Assembly: GCF_018390555.1 (NCBI RefSeq)
Contig: NZ_JAHBGB010000006.1
Span: 62,001 to 126,000, forward strand
Reading direction: 5' to 3'
DNA length: 64,000 nt
Source of the DNA: Ancylobacter oerskovii
GTDB lineage: Bacteria > Pseudomonadota > Alphaproteobacteria > Rhizobiales > Xanthobacteraceae
Shown: piece by piece, positions 18,098 through 27,018 of the stretch
How positions within the stretch are numbered: the stretch's first letter is position 1
How the letters are laid out: each line of letters opens with the position of its first letter
The notes under the pieces: model-generated
The model's database searches: none
What the model saw: only the letters and a program-made list of their open reading frames with translations
What the model was told of the DNA's origin: nothing
Position numbers and translations under genes: made by a program

Positions 18098-20014
18098 CTA
18101 GTCCTTTGCGTCGTCGAACCAGAAGGTGTCGGGCAGGTACACGCCGAAATAGGCGCCGGGCTCGAAACTGTAGATGCCGACCTCCGGCACGTTCTTCAGG
18201 CGATTGGAGACGACGACCGGCTGCGAGGCGCGATTGACGATGCCGATGGTGAACACCTCGTCGGCATTGATCTCCAGCATGCGCTGCCAGATGGCGCGCC
18301 GCTCCTCCGTGGTGACCGACTGCCGCCAGCGCTTCTGCAGGTCGATCAGTTCCTGCGCCGCCGGCAGATCGGGCTTCTCGCCCATCTGGCCGCTGGTTTC
18401 GACGTGCTGGCCCCATTGCGGCCACTGGAACTGCATGGAATTCGACGGTGCCAGGCCATCCGGCGCCATGTCGGGCCCGGGAATGGCATTGTCGATGCCG
18501 GGCCACACCGACATCATGGCGTTGCCGGAGCTGACGCTGCGCCGGAGCAGGTCGGTCTGCGTCGCCCGCACGAACAGCTTGATGCCGACCTTCTCCCAAT
18601 CATAGGCGACGAGCTCGAGGATGTCGGTCTCCTCCGTGCTGTTGCCCGCCGTCTGGATGGTGATCTCGGCGCGCCGGCCGTCCGGCAGCAGGCGGATGCC
18701 GTCGTCGTCGCGCTTCGACAGTCCGGCGGCGTCGAGCAGCTTGTTGGCGAGCGCCGGGTCGTATTGCGCCCAGGCGGTATCGTATTTGGAATCGTAGAGC
18801 GAGCTGCCGGGAATGATGGTGTTGGCGCCCTCATGGGCGAGGCCGAAGAAGATGACCTGGTTGATGTCGCGCCGGTTGATGGCGACGGACAGCGCCCGCC
18901 GGACGTTCACGTCGCGCAGCACGGCGCGCCAGCCGGGATCCTGCACGTTGAGATTGGGGAACACCGCGACATAGGCCCCCTCCCCACGCTCCCACAGCCG
19001 CACCGTGTAGTTGCCGCGCTGCTCCCCCTCCTTGAGGAAGGTGTAGTTGTCGAAGCGCAGATAGCGGGCCTGCAAATCGGACCCGCCGGCGCCGACCTTG
19101 GCCGGGATGAGCGAGGAGGTGCCGATGGCGATGGTGACGCGATCGATATAGGGCAACTGCCAGCCGCGCTCGTCGATACGGTGGAAATAGGGGTTGCGGT
19201 CGAAGACGAAGAATTCCGCCGGCGGCTTGGTGCGCGGGATCCAGGGCCCGAGCATCGGCAGTTCCGGGTTCTCCGGCCGGTAGGAACGCGCCATGCGGTC
19301 GTGCAGCGCGCCCCAGTCCTTCACCCGCTCCTGCCGGATCAGCGCCCCCAGCCGGATGGGATCGGCATAGCGCTGGTGGAACATGCGCAGATAATGCGCC
19401 GGCGCGTAGATCTCCAGCGGCTGCGCCCCGGCGAGCGCCGGCAGGAAGGACGGATTGGGCTTGCTCCAGGTGAAGCGCACCGTCGTCTCGTCGACGACCT
19501 CGAACCGGGCGATCTCGCCATCGACATAAAGCTGGACATTGGGCGGCCCGCCCGGGCTGAGCCGGTCGTTATTGGCCATGTCCTCCCACCAGTAGCGGAA
19601 GTCCTCGCTGGTAAAGGGCCAGCCATCCGACCATTTGTGCCCCTTGCGCAGATGCAGGGTGAAGATGCGGCCCTCCTCCACATCGACCTTCTCCAGCAGG
19701 TCGGGGACGATCCTGCCGGCGGTGTCGAACACCACCAGCCGCGTGTAGCCGTAGATGCTGATGGCGCGGATATCGCGCTGGTCGCCCATCAGCATGCGCA
19801 TGGTGCCGCCATAGCGCCCCGGCTCGCGGCCCATGCCGGCGACGTCGATCACCCGGGGCGAATCCGGCAGCCGGTCCGCCATGGCCGGTATCTGGTTGAT
19901 GTCGACCTCGGTGCGCAGCAGCGGCGGTTCCGGCGGATAGCGCCCGCCGGGCGCGGCGAGCGCCGGGCCGGCGGCCAGCAGCAGGGTGAGTGCCAGTAAC
20001 GTGATCCGGCGCAT
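18098..20014 (-). CDS. ABC importer substrate-binding protein (SBP_bac_5 family)
   Basis: Periplasmic ligand-binding protein of 638 aa. The signal peptide MRRITLLALTLLLAAGPALAA is cleaved near residue 21. The length places it in the large cluster-C binding proteins used for peptides and peptide-like compounds. Recognisable segments include FTLHLRKGHKWSDGWPFT, which is characteristic of the family, and RRALSVAINRRDIN. It lies 8 bp after the fused ATPase gene and 3 bp before the first permease gene. The ligand cannot be predicted. Confidence 0.92.
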   Translation of the reverse strand: MRRITLLALTLLLAAGPALAAPGGRYPPEPPLLRTEVDINQIPAMADRLPDSPRVIDVAGMGREPGRYGGTMRMLMGDQRDIRAISIYGYTRLVVFDTAGRIVPDLLEKVDVEEGRIFTLHLRKGHKWSDGWPFTSEDFRYWWEDMANNDRLSPGGPPNVQLYVDGEIARFEVVDETTVRFTWSKPNPSFLPALAGAQPLEIYAPAHYLRMFHQRYADPIRLGALIRQERVKDWGALHDRMARSYRPENPELPMLGPWIPRTKPPAEFFVFDRNPYFHRIDERGWQLPYIDRVTIAIGTSSLIPAKVGAGGSDLQARYLRFDNYTFLKEGEQRGNYTVRLWERGEGAYVAVFPNLNVQDPGWRAVLRDVNVRRALSVAINRRDINQVIFFGLAHEGANTIIPGSSLYDSKYDTAWAQYDPALANKLLDAAGLSKRDDDGIRLLPDGRRAEITIQTAGNSTEETDILELVAYDWEKVGIKLFVRATQTDLLRRSVSSGNAMMSVWPGIDNAIPGPDMAPDGLAPSNSMQFQWPQWGQHVETSGQMGEKPDLPAAQELIDLQKRWRQSVTTEERRAIWQRMLEINADEVFTIGIVNRASQPVVVSNRLKNVPEVGIYSFEPGAYFGVYLPDTFWFDDAKD

Positions 20015-20022
20015 GACGACCC

Positions 20023-21891
20023 CTATGCGCAGCGAATGTCTTGGGCGGTGCAGTTCTCGGCCGCCAGCACGCTATGGCCGTTGCCGAGATCGATCATTCC
20101 CAGGGGAGAGCCTTCGGAGCCCCGGAACTCCCGCGGCCAGCTCGCCGGATCCGACGCCGTGCCGCCGGACATGGCGATGTCGAAGTCCAGCTTGCGGTCG
20201 AGGTCCGGCAGCGGCACCGCCTTCAGCAGGCACTGGGTATAGGGATGCGCCGGATGGCGGAACAGCTCCTGCCGGGGCCCGATCTCGACGATGCGCCCGC
20301 GCGCCATCACCGCGATGCGCTCGGCCATGTAGTGCACCACGGCGAGATTGTGGGAGACGAACAGGTAGGTGAGGCCGAGCGAGGCCTGCAGATCCTTGAG
20401 CAGGTTGAGGATCTGCGCCTGCACGGAGACATCCAGCGCCGATACCGGCTCGTCGCAGATGATGAGCTCGGGATCGAGCGCCAGGGCGCGGGCGATGCCG
20501 ATGCGCTGGCGCTGCCCGCCGGAGAAGCTGTGCGGGTAGCGGTTGAGGAAGCGGGGGTCGAGGCCCACCGCCTGCATCAGCTCCACCGCCCGCTCCTTCT
20601 GGGCGCGGATGTCGCCCCGGCCCTGGATGATCATCGGCTCGCGGATGATGTCGAGCACCGTCATGCGCGGCGACAGCGAGCTGACCGGGTCCTGGAAGAT
20701 CATCTGCATGTGCGGGCGGAAGGCCTTCAGCGCGTGGGAATCCAGCCCCAGCACGTCGACGGCGCCCTTCTCGCCGTGAAAGACGACGTCGCCGGCATCC
20801 GCCTTGCGCGCCCGCATGATCATGTTGCCGACGGTGGTCTTGCCCGAGCCGCTCTCGCCCACCAGGCCGAGGCATTCGCCCCGCCCGATGTCGAAGCTCA
20901 CATCGTCGACCGCCAGCACCGCGCCGCCGCTCTTGGAGCCGTAGGTCTTGCGCAGATGGCGCACGCTCAGCAGCGGCGCGCTGTTGTCATAGGCGGGCTT
21001 GAGCCGGGTCGGCGCCACCGGCGCCACGTCGCGCAGCGCCACCAGGCGCTCGCCTTCCTTCATGTCGAAGTCCGGCGACGCCTTCAGCAGCGCCTTGAGA
21101 TAGGGATGCGAGGGCCGGCGGAAGATGTCGTCCACCGGGCCGGCTTCCATCACCTCGCCGCGATAGACCACCACCACCTCGTCCGCCATGTTGGCGACGA
21201 CGCCGAGGTCGTGGGTGATCAGGAGGATCGCCATGCCGATGTCGTGCTGGAGCTCCTTCATCAGCTTCAGCACCTGCGCCTGGATGGTGACGTCGAGCGC
21301 GGTGGTGGGCTCGTCGGCGATCAGCAGCGCCGGGTGGCAGATGAGCGCCATGGCGAGCATGGCGCGCTGGCGCAGGCCGCCGGACAGTTCGAAGGGGTAG
21401 CGGTCATAGGAGCGGGGCGGGTCGCGGAAGCCGACCAGGCCGAGCATCTTCTCGGTGACCGCCCTCGCCTCCCGGCGCGGATGCGGGCGATGGAGCTGCA
21501 GCGCCTCCTCGATCTGGCTGCCGACCGTGTGCACCGGCGACAGCGAGGACATCGGCTCCTGGAAGATCATGCCGATGCGCCCGCCCCGCAGCTTGCGCAT
21601 CTTGGTGCCGTCGGCGGGAAGCTGGGCGATGTCGAGGACCTTGCCGTCCTTCAGCGGGTCGCTGAACAGGATGCGGCCTTCGGTGATGAGGCCGTTGCGC
21701 GGCAGCAGCCCCATGACCGCCTGGGAGATGACGGTCTTGCCGGAGCCGGATTCCCCCACCAGCGCGACCGTGCGCCCGGCGGGCACGCGCAGTGACACGC
21801 CCTTCACCACCTCGTTGAGATGGCCGTGCATCTCGAAGGAAATGCGCAGGTCCTCGATGCGCAGGACATCGGAAGGCGTCGGGAGCGCCAC
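20023..21891 (-). CDS. Fused dual ATPase of peptide-type ABC importer (DppDF/YejF class)
   Basis: The product is 622 aa with two complete nucleotide-binding domains in tandem. The first has Walker A GESGSGKT (46-53), signature LSGGLRQR and Walker [13 protein letters not shown]. The second has [17 protein letters not shown] and [12 protein letters not shown]. All catalytic residues are intact, in clear contrast to the exporter-like protein encoded upstream. Each half carries the C-terminal oligopeptide-transporter extension. It begins 4 bp after the stop of the cyclase-like gene, which puts the importer in the same transcription unit. Confidence 0.94.
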   Translation of the reverse strand: MALPTPSDVLRIEDLRISFEMHGHLNEVVKGVSLRVPAGRTVALVGESGSGKTVISQAVMGLLPRNGLITEGRILFSDPLKDGKVLDIAQLPADGTKMRKLRGGRIGMIFQEPMSSLSPVHTVGSQIEEALQLHRPHPRREARAVTEKMLGLVGFRDPPRSYDRYPFELSGGLRQRAMLAMALICHPALLIADEPTTALDVTIQAQVLKLMKELQHDIGMAILLITHDLGVVANMADEVVVVYRGEVMEAGPVDDIFRRPSHPYLKALLKASPDFDMKEGERLVALRDVAPVAPTRLKPAYDNSAPLLSVRHLRKTYGSKSGGAVLAVDDVSFDIGRGECLGLVGESGSGKTTVGNMIMRARKADAGDVVFHGEKGAVDVLGLDSHALKAFRPHMQMIFQDPVSSLSPRMTVLDIIREPMIIQGRGDIRAQKERAVELMQAVGLDPRFLNRYPHSFSGGQRQRIGIARALALDPELIICDEPVSALDVSVQAQILNLLKDLQASLGLTYLFVSHNLAVVHYMAERIAVMARGRIVEIGPRQELFRHPAHPYTQCLLKAVPLPDLDRKLDFDIAMSGGTASDPASWPREFRGSEGSPLGMIDLGNGHSVLAAENCTAQDIRCA

Positions 21892-21895
21892 GCGT

Positions 21896-23635
21896 CTATA
21901 CTCCGGCCTTGTTCAGGACCCTGAGCATAGCAGGGCGCGCCATGATCTTGTCCAGCGCCGCGCGATCGGAAACGGCATAGGCCGGGACCGTCGTGTTGTG
22001 CGCGTCGACCACGACGTCGCGGACGCTGTAGTCGGTGAAGTCGTAGCCGGAGGCCTCGGCCGTCGTGGTCGAGACCACGTAGTCCGCCAGGAACTCCTTC
22101 GACGCCGCCTCCAGGCCCACCGAGAAGGCGACGGTGGTGCCGATGGCGCGCATGACGGAATTCTGCAGGCCGTCGCCGATGCGGGCCAGCACCACCGGCC
22201 CGGTATGGACGCCGATGCCGGCGCGGATGGGGATGGGCAAAGCACCCCTCATTTCCGAATTCAGCAGGTCGAGCACCCGGCTCATGTCCCGCATCGCGCT
22301 CAGCGCCGCCCGGGCGCCGGCACCGACATGGTGCTCGTCGGCGTCGAAGACCGCTACCAGGCCGTCGCCATACATCAGGTCCACATGACCGCCATGGCTT
22401 TCCACTGCCTGGGTCATCTCGGCGGCAAAGCGATTGATCAGCACAGCGATCTCATAGGGGAGCCGGTTCTGCGTCAGCGTGCTGAAGGCCCGCAGGTCCA
22501 GGCACAGCACGGTGGCGCTGCGCTCCAGCGCCCATTCATTGGCGTCGCCGTCGACGTCGGCCGTCGCGCGGCCGAGCACCGGCATCAGCACCCGCACGCC
22601 GATGTCGTGATTGGGACGGAGCTGGCAGCCGAGGCGCACATTCTCGGGCGCGCCGATATGGGCGAGCAGCATCCGCTCCGGTCCCGACGTCTCCGGCAGC
22701 CCCTTGGCGCCGGCCAGTATATGCACCCGGCAGGTCGAGCAGCGCCCGCGCCCGCGGCAAGTCGAGGGGTGCGGAATGCCGTGCATGCGGCTCGCCTCCA
22801 GCACGGAGACGCCGCGGGGCACCTGGATGGGGCCGTAGCCGCGATAGGTGATGGTCACCGTCGCCCGCGCCCGCCGGCGCAGATAGGCGAAGCCGATGAG
22901 GCCGGCCAGCCCGATGCCGAAGGCGCCGAGACCGCTGTCCAGCATCATCCGCGCCCGGTCGAGGCCGGCCCGCTGCTCGGCCGTCATCGGCTTGGGATTC
23001 ACATAGGTTCCCCCCGCCTCGCGTCCCGAGGCGACGAAGCCGGCGAGCGACAGCAGCGGGATGATGATCGCCACCACGCGCAGCGTCGCCTGCCAGTGCG
23101 GGTACCAGCCCTGGTAGCGCAGCGAGTGGTGGATGCCGACCACGCCATGCGTCCAGGCGACCAGGAGGAGCATGGTCTGCCACGGGGCGACCGCCGGCCA
23201 CATCCGGGAGAGCACCGCGTGGTAGGTCTCGTCGGCTCCGAACCAGGTGCCGCCGACCCGGGTCTCCAGCACATGGCCGGCGGCCAGCAGCGGGATGGCG
23301 AGGCCCGACACGATCTGCCAGGCCTCGTCCCGCGGCATCCGCCAGGTATGGCGGCGCAGGATGCGCTGGCTGGCGAGGACCAGATGCGTCGCGAAGGAGC
23401 CGTAGAGCAGGACGGTGCCGGGAAGCGACTTCCACAGCAGCCACCGCCATTGCTGCGCGACCTCCATCGCCTCGATGCCGAATATGCCGACCGCATGGTT
23501 GACGAGATGCGTCAGCACGAAGGTGAACAGTACGATCCCCGACCAGAGCCGCGCATGGCAAGCCCAGGGACGGTCGCGAAGATCCTGCTGGATCCTGCCG
23601 GGCGCCGGCGTGCCGGTGGTGGTGATCGAGGCCAT
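21896..23635 (-). CDS. Membrane protein with 2Fe-2S ferredoxin domain and degenerate class III cyclase domain
   Basis: The product is 579 aa in three parts. Residues about 30-250 hold five or six TM helices rich in histidine (H43, H47, H84, H121, H163, H169, H170), like the cytochrome b subunits of succinate dehydrogenase, so haem binding is plausible. Residues 265-350 are a ferredoxin domain with C293, C299, C302 and C337, the adrenodoxin-like C-x5-C-x2-C spacing. Residues 374-555 align with class III nucleotide cyclases. Both metal-binding Asp are kept (D380, D424). The base-specifying Lys is L420, the second base-contact residue is V494, and the transition-state Asn and Arg are A503 and G507. 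Normal cNMP synthesis is therefore doubtful. The gene is 8 bp after the cNMP-binding gene and 4 bp before the importer ATPase gene. Confidence 0.85.
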   Translation of the reverse strand: MASITTTGTPAPGRIQQDLRDRPWACHARLWSGIVLFTFVLTHLVNHAVGIFGIEAMEVAQQWRWLLWKSLPGTVLLYGSFATHLVLASQRILRRHTWRMPRDEAWQIVSGLAIPLLAAGHVLETRVGGTWFGADETYHAVLSRMWPAVAPWQTMLLLVAWTHGVVGIHHSLRYQGWYPHWQATLRVVAIIIPLLSLAGFVASGREAGGTYVNPKPMTAEQRAGLDRARMMLDSGLGAFGIGLAGLIGFAYLRRRARATVTITYRGYGPIQVPRGVSVLEASRMHGIPHPSTCRGRGRCSTCRVHILAGAKGLPETSGPERMLLAHIGAPENVRLGCQLRPNHDIGVRVLMPVLGRATADVDGDANEWALERSATVLCLDLRAFSTLTQNRLPYEIAVLINRFAAEMTQAVESHGGHVDLMYGDGLVAVFDADEHHVGAGARAALSAMRDMSRVLDLLNSEMRGALPIPIRAGIGVHTGPVVLARIGDGLQNSVMRAIGTTVAFSVGLEAASKEFLADYVVSTTTAEASGYDFTDYSVRDVVVDAHNTTVPAYAVSDRAALDKIMARPAMLRVLNKAGV

Positions 23636-23643
23636 CTAAGTGG

Positions 23644-24156
23644 TCAATGTGCGTGCTGCGGCTCGGAAATGTTGCGCCCGGCATCGGCCGCCGCCGCCCC
23701 CTCGGGGAGCTGCTGCACCAACTGGGCGCAGATATTGTTCAGGTCCATGATCTGGCGTCCCAGCTCGCGCATGACGGCGAAATTGAAAGGCGGCGATTCT
23801 TTCAGCAACTGCAAGAAGATATCGCGATCGATGCGCAAGGCGACGACAGGAGTTTCGGCGGTGATGGTCACCATGCGGTCCTGATCGCACAGCACGCCCG
23901 CCTCGCCGAGAATGGCGCCGCGCACGTGCTGGGCGAAATTGATCACCCCCGCCGCCGCCGTGCGGAGCGAGACGGTGAACTGCCCTTCCAGCACGATGTA
24001 GACCGCATCGGAGGCGGCACCCTGCTCGTAGATCACCTCGCCCGGCTGGAACGTGATCCGGTCGCTGACCATGGCGAGCAGCTTCAGCTTGGACGCCTCC
24101 ACATGATGGAACATGCGGAATTTCTGCATCGACCTGACTTCGTCCTCGATGGTCAT
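23644..24156 (-). CDS. Stand-alone cyclic-nucleotide-binding domain protein
   Basis: The product is 170 aa, a single Crp-type cNMP-binding domain with no DNA-binding helix-turn-helix, no kinase and no membrane segment. The phosphate-binding cassette is GAILGEAGVLCDQDRMVTI, with the conserved Glu at 85 and Arg at 94, so ligand binding looks possible. The tail ends in Ala-rich and His-containing sequence. AGGAGG (24163-24168) lies 6 nt upstream and sets the ATG start; a TTG at 24162 is also in frame. It sits between the exporter-like gene (27 bp) and the cyclase-like gene (8 bp), so it likely relays a signal between those proteins. Confidence 0.88.
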   Translation of the reverse strand: MTIEDEVRSMQKFRMFHHVEASKLKLLAMVSDRITFQPGEVIYEQGAASDAVYIVLEGQFTVSLRTAAAGVINFAQHVRGAILGEAGVLCDQDRMVTITAETPVVALRIDRDIFLQLLKESPPFNFAVMRELGRQIMDLNNICAQLVQQLPEGAAAADAGRNISEPQHAH

Positions 24157-24162
24157 GTTCAA

Positions 24163-24168
24163 CCTCCT
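24163..24168 (-). promoter_or_regulatory. Ribosome binding site of the cNMP-binding gene
   Basis: A perfect AGGAGG on the minus strand lies 6 nt before the ATG at 24156. It selects that start over the TTG at 24162. Confidence 0.65.
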
Positions 24169-24183
24169 GAGGAGCTCGGCCCC

Positions 24184-26901
24184 CTATGCAGATGCCGTCG
24201 CAGGCTCCGACGCCACCGCATCGGAAGGTATCCGAGCGCTCTCTCTCCGTTCAAGGCCAGTAAACTTAGCACCTTCGAATTTAAGCACTGTGTCGAAGGA
24301 CGACAGGTCATCCTCGCCCGACTGGGTCACGATGACGGTGCGCCCTTCCATGGCGTCCATGATGTTCTCAAGGATCATATGGCCTTCCGACGGCGTGAAG
24401 CTAGATAGAGCATCGTCGAGTATGAGGATATCCGGCCGCCGCAGCATGGCGCGGGCCAGCTGCACCGTCACCCGCTGCTGCACCGAGATCAGCCGGCCCC
24501 CCGGGCCGACCTCCTGGTCGAGGCCCTTGGAGACCACGAAGCTTTCCAGCCCGTGCTCGTTCAGCACCTCGGCGATGGCGGCGAGAAGCTTGTCGCGCAT
24601 GTGCGCCTTGCCATAGCGGACGCGGCCGAAGATGAGGTTGTCGCGGATGGAGGCGGCCGGCATCAGCCGCCCCTCGTCGTAGAACTCCACGTCCTTGGCA
24701 TCCGACGCCGGCAGGAACTGCCGGAAACTGGCGCGCGCGCGCAGGATGCGGGCCACCAGCCGGTCGTCGATCAGGTTGAGGCGATGGCGCGGCTCCACAT
24801 ACATCAGCGCGTAGCCGATCAGCTTGTCGCGGACCTGCGCGCTCAGATGCCGACGCTGCCCGCGATTCCAGGCGGAGCGAACCTCCGGCCACACCGCCTC
24901 GATCTCGGCATTGTCGATGAAGGAATAGCGCTCGCGCAGCGGATTGTCCGGGGCGAGGTCCTGGAAGACGTCGGCCACCGTCTCCACCATCTTGATGCCG
25001 ATCGCGGTCAGCGGAGCGGTCAGCGCCTCGGCGGCGATGATCGAGCGCATGAACGGATCGGCGGCCATGTTCTCCGGGCTGAAGCGGTTCCCGACCGCGA
25101 CGCCGTAGAGCAGGTTCTCGCCGATGCTGGCGCTGGTGTTGAACGTGTCGGGCTCGAAGGCCTCGACATATTGCAGGAGGCCCCGCTCCTTGAAGCGCTC
25201 GATCATCGCCGGCCGTGCCGCCAGCAGGCGCTCGGCGGTGTCCGGGGGCGTGTCGTCGCCGAGCCGGCTCGACATGCCGACCCGGAAGATCTCGTCATAG
25301 CCGCGCACGATCCGCAGGGCATTGCTGACGGCGGCGTCCACCTCCGCCGGGCTGGAGGCGCCGATGGCGGCGTAGTCGATCCAATCGGCATCGGGCGACA
25401 CCAGCGGATTGTCGGTCTTGCGCGCCTCCTCCAGCCAGTAGCGCTGCTTCGCGGAGAGCTCTGCGCGCTCGTCCGGCCGCGGGGTGGCGCGGCGCAGCGC
25501 CAGGGTGAGGTTGTCGCGAATGGAGCCCGACATGATGAAGGGCTCGCTCGACACGTAGAGCAGCAGGGCGCTGGCCTCGCGGTCCGACATGCCGGCGATC
25601 TCCCGTCCGTCGATCGCCACGCTTCCCTGGTAATCGGTGACCTGACGGCCGATGACCTTCGCCAGCACGTCGCGCCCTCCCCCCGCCGGGCCGGCGAGGG
25701 CGATGCGGCCGGGGCGGTCCATGGCCACCGACATGCGATCCAGCTGGACGAGGCCGCGGCCATTGACCACCCGCAGCCCGACCACGGTGATCGGCGCATC
25801 GGCCGCCACCGCCGGCGGCGGCTCGATGGTTTCCTTCGGCAGCAGCGTGTCCTTGGAGAACTGGCTGACCACCTGCTCGTATTTGACGGTGACGTCCGCC
25901 CGCTGCTGGTCCCAGTCGATCAGTTCCTTGATCGGCGTCGGCAGGTCGCGATAGGCGGCGATCACCGCCACCAGCTGGCCGATGTCCAGCTGGCCCTTGA
26001 GCGCGAGGTAGCCCCCGAGCGTGTAGAAGACGAAGGGAGTGAGCTGGGCGAGCAGGTTGTTGAGATACTTGACCGCGAATTTGCGGCGATAGAGCCGCAG
26101 GCGGATGTCGAACAGCGTGCCGAGCCGGTGGCCGATCTCGGCCGAGGAATGGCCGGTGACGCCGAAATTATGCAGCGCCGGCGCCGCCTCGATCATCTCG
26201 CCGATGCGCCCGGCGAGGATGCGGGATTCGATCTGCCGCTCGCGCCCGAGGCGGATCTGCTCGCGGCGCAGATGCGGGATGACGAGGCCCTGCACCAGGA
26301 TGAGCGCAATGGCGAGCGTGCCCAGCCACATGTTCTGGACGAGGATGAACGCCATGGCGGTGAGCGCCTGGGTGCCCAGAAAGGCCGGGGTGATGAACGC
26401 CTCGCCGAAAAAGCCGCCGATCGGCTCGACCTCGTCCTTGATCATCGAGGTGACTTCCGCCGGCTTGGTCGTGCGGATGTCCTCCGGGCGGAAGCGCATG
26501 ACCAGCCCGAACAGGTCGAAGCGCAACCGGCGCAGCATGCGCTCGCCGAGCACGCCCTTGCGGATGTTGATGACGTATTTGAACCAGCCGTTGATCAGCG
26601 TGAGCACCAGGAACACCAGGCTCAGCGCGAAGAGATAGGGCAGCTGGGCCAGCAGCAGCCCGTCGGAGATCACATAGCTGCCGCCGCCGAGATAATCCGG
26701 CAGCGAAAGATTGTAGGCGAACAGGCGGGCCTGGGAGACCCCGTTCTCGAAGACGCTGCCCTGGATGCCCTCGTTGACGATGCGCTTGGGCACGTCGAGC
26801 GACCACCAGTAAAAAGGCAGCGACGCCGCCACGTAGAACAGCACGATGAGCTGCTCACGCCGGCTGTACATCCAGACGTAACGAAAAAAATTGACCGACA
26901 A
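24184..26901 (-). CDS. ABC exporter-fold protein with degenerate, expanded nucleotide-binding domain
   Basis: The product is 905 aa. Residues 1-330 form the exporter membrane domain: TM near 18-34, 83-104, 173-205 and 283-315, and coupling-helix region around 135-165. Residues 370-880 resemble an ABC ATPase, but every catalytic motif is altered. Walker A reads GPAGGGRD (404-411, Lys to Arg and Ser/Thr to Asp). The Q-loop Gln is Ser452. The signature is ISVQQ (805-809). Walker B ends DD (829-830) instead of DE. The D-loop is SSFT and the switch His is Gln860. The Q-loop to signature distance is about 350 residues rather than the usual 75-80, and the lid motif S-I-x-[DE]-N-L occurs three times (460, 592, 751). 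The frame is continuous. The start is a TTG, and the ATG at 26871 is an alternative. It is the first gene of the eight-gene unit. Confidence 0.85.
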   Translation of the reverse strand: MSVNFFRYVWMYSRREQLIVLFYVAASLPFYWWSLDVPKRIVNEGIQGSVFENGVSQARLFAYNLSLPDYLGGGSYVISDGLLLAQLPYLFALSLVFLVLTLINGWFKYVINIRKGVLGERMLRRLRFDLFGLVMRFRPEDIRTTKPAEVTSMIKDEVEPIGGFFGEAFITPAFLGTQALTAMAFILVQNMWLGTLAIALILVQGLVIPHLRREQIRLGRERQIESRILAGRIGEMIEAAPALHNFGVTGHSSAEIGHRLGTLFDIRLRLYRRKFAVKYLNNLLAQLTPFVFYTLGGYLALKGQLDIGQLVAVIAAYRDLPTPIKELIDWDQQRADVTVKYEQVVSQFSKDTLLPKETIEPPPAVAADAPITVVGLRVVNGRGLVQLDRMSVAMDRPGRIALAGPAGGGRDVLAKVIGRQVTDYQGSVAIDGREIAGMSDREASALLLYVSSEPFIMSGSIRDNLTLALRRATPRPDERAELSAKQRYWLEEARKTDNPLVSPDADWIDYAAIGASSPAEVDAAVSNALRIVRGYDEIFRVGMSSRLGDDTPPDTAERLLAARPAMIERFKERGLLQYVEAFEPDTFNTSASIGENLLYGVAVGNRFSPENMAADPFMRSIIAAEALTAPLTAIGIKMVETVADVFQDLAPDNPLRERYSFIDNAEIEAVWPEVRSAWNRGQRRHLSAQVRDKLIGYALMYVEPRHRLNLIDDRLVARILRARASFRQFLPASDAKDVEFYDEGRLMPAASIRDNLIFGRVRYGKAHMRDKLLAAIAEVLNEHGLESFVVSKGLDQEVGPGGRLISVQQRVTVQLARAMLRRPDILILDDALSSFTPSEGHMILENIMDAMEGRTVIVTQSGEDDLSSFDTVLKFEGAKFTGLERRESARIPSDAVASEPATASA

Positions 26902-27018
26902 CGCGCCTGGCGCCTTTTCTCAGGGGTACTCTCGTGGCGACATATGGTGTGCGAGGCGCTCGCCCGCAGGGGGCCTCACTGCTTTATGATCCTAGCATGA
27001 CAATCGAGTCCCGGTGAG

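Noticed and set aside
24184-26901. Interpretation of the exporter-fold gene as a frameshifted or decaying pseudogene
   Set aside because: The frame is continuous over 905 codons, codon use is native, the membrane domain is complete, and neighbours are tightly spaced. Motif changes are replacements, not gaps.
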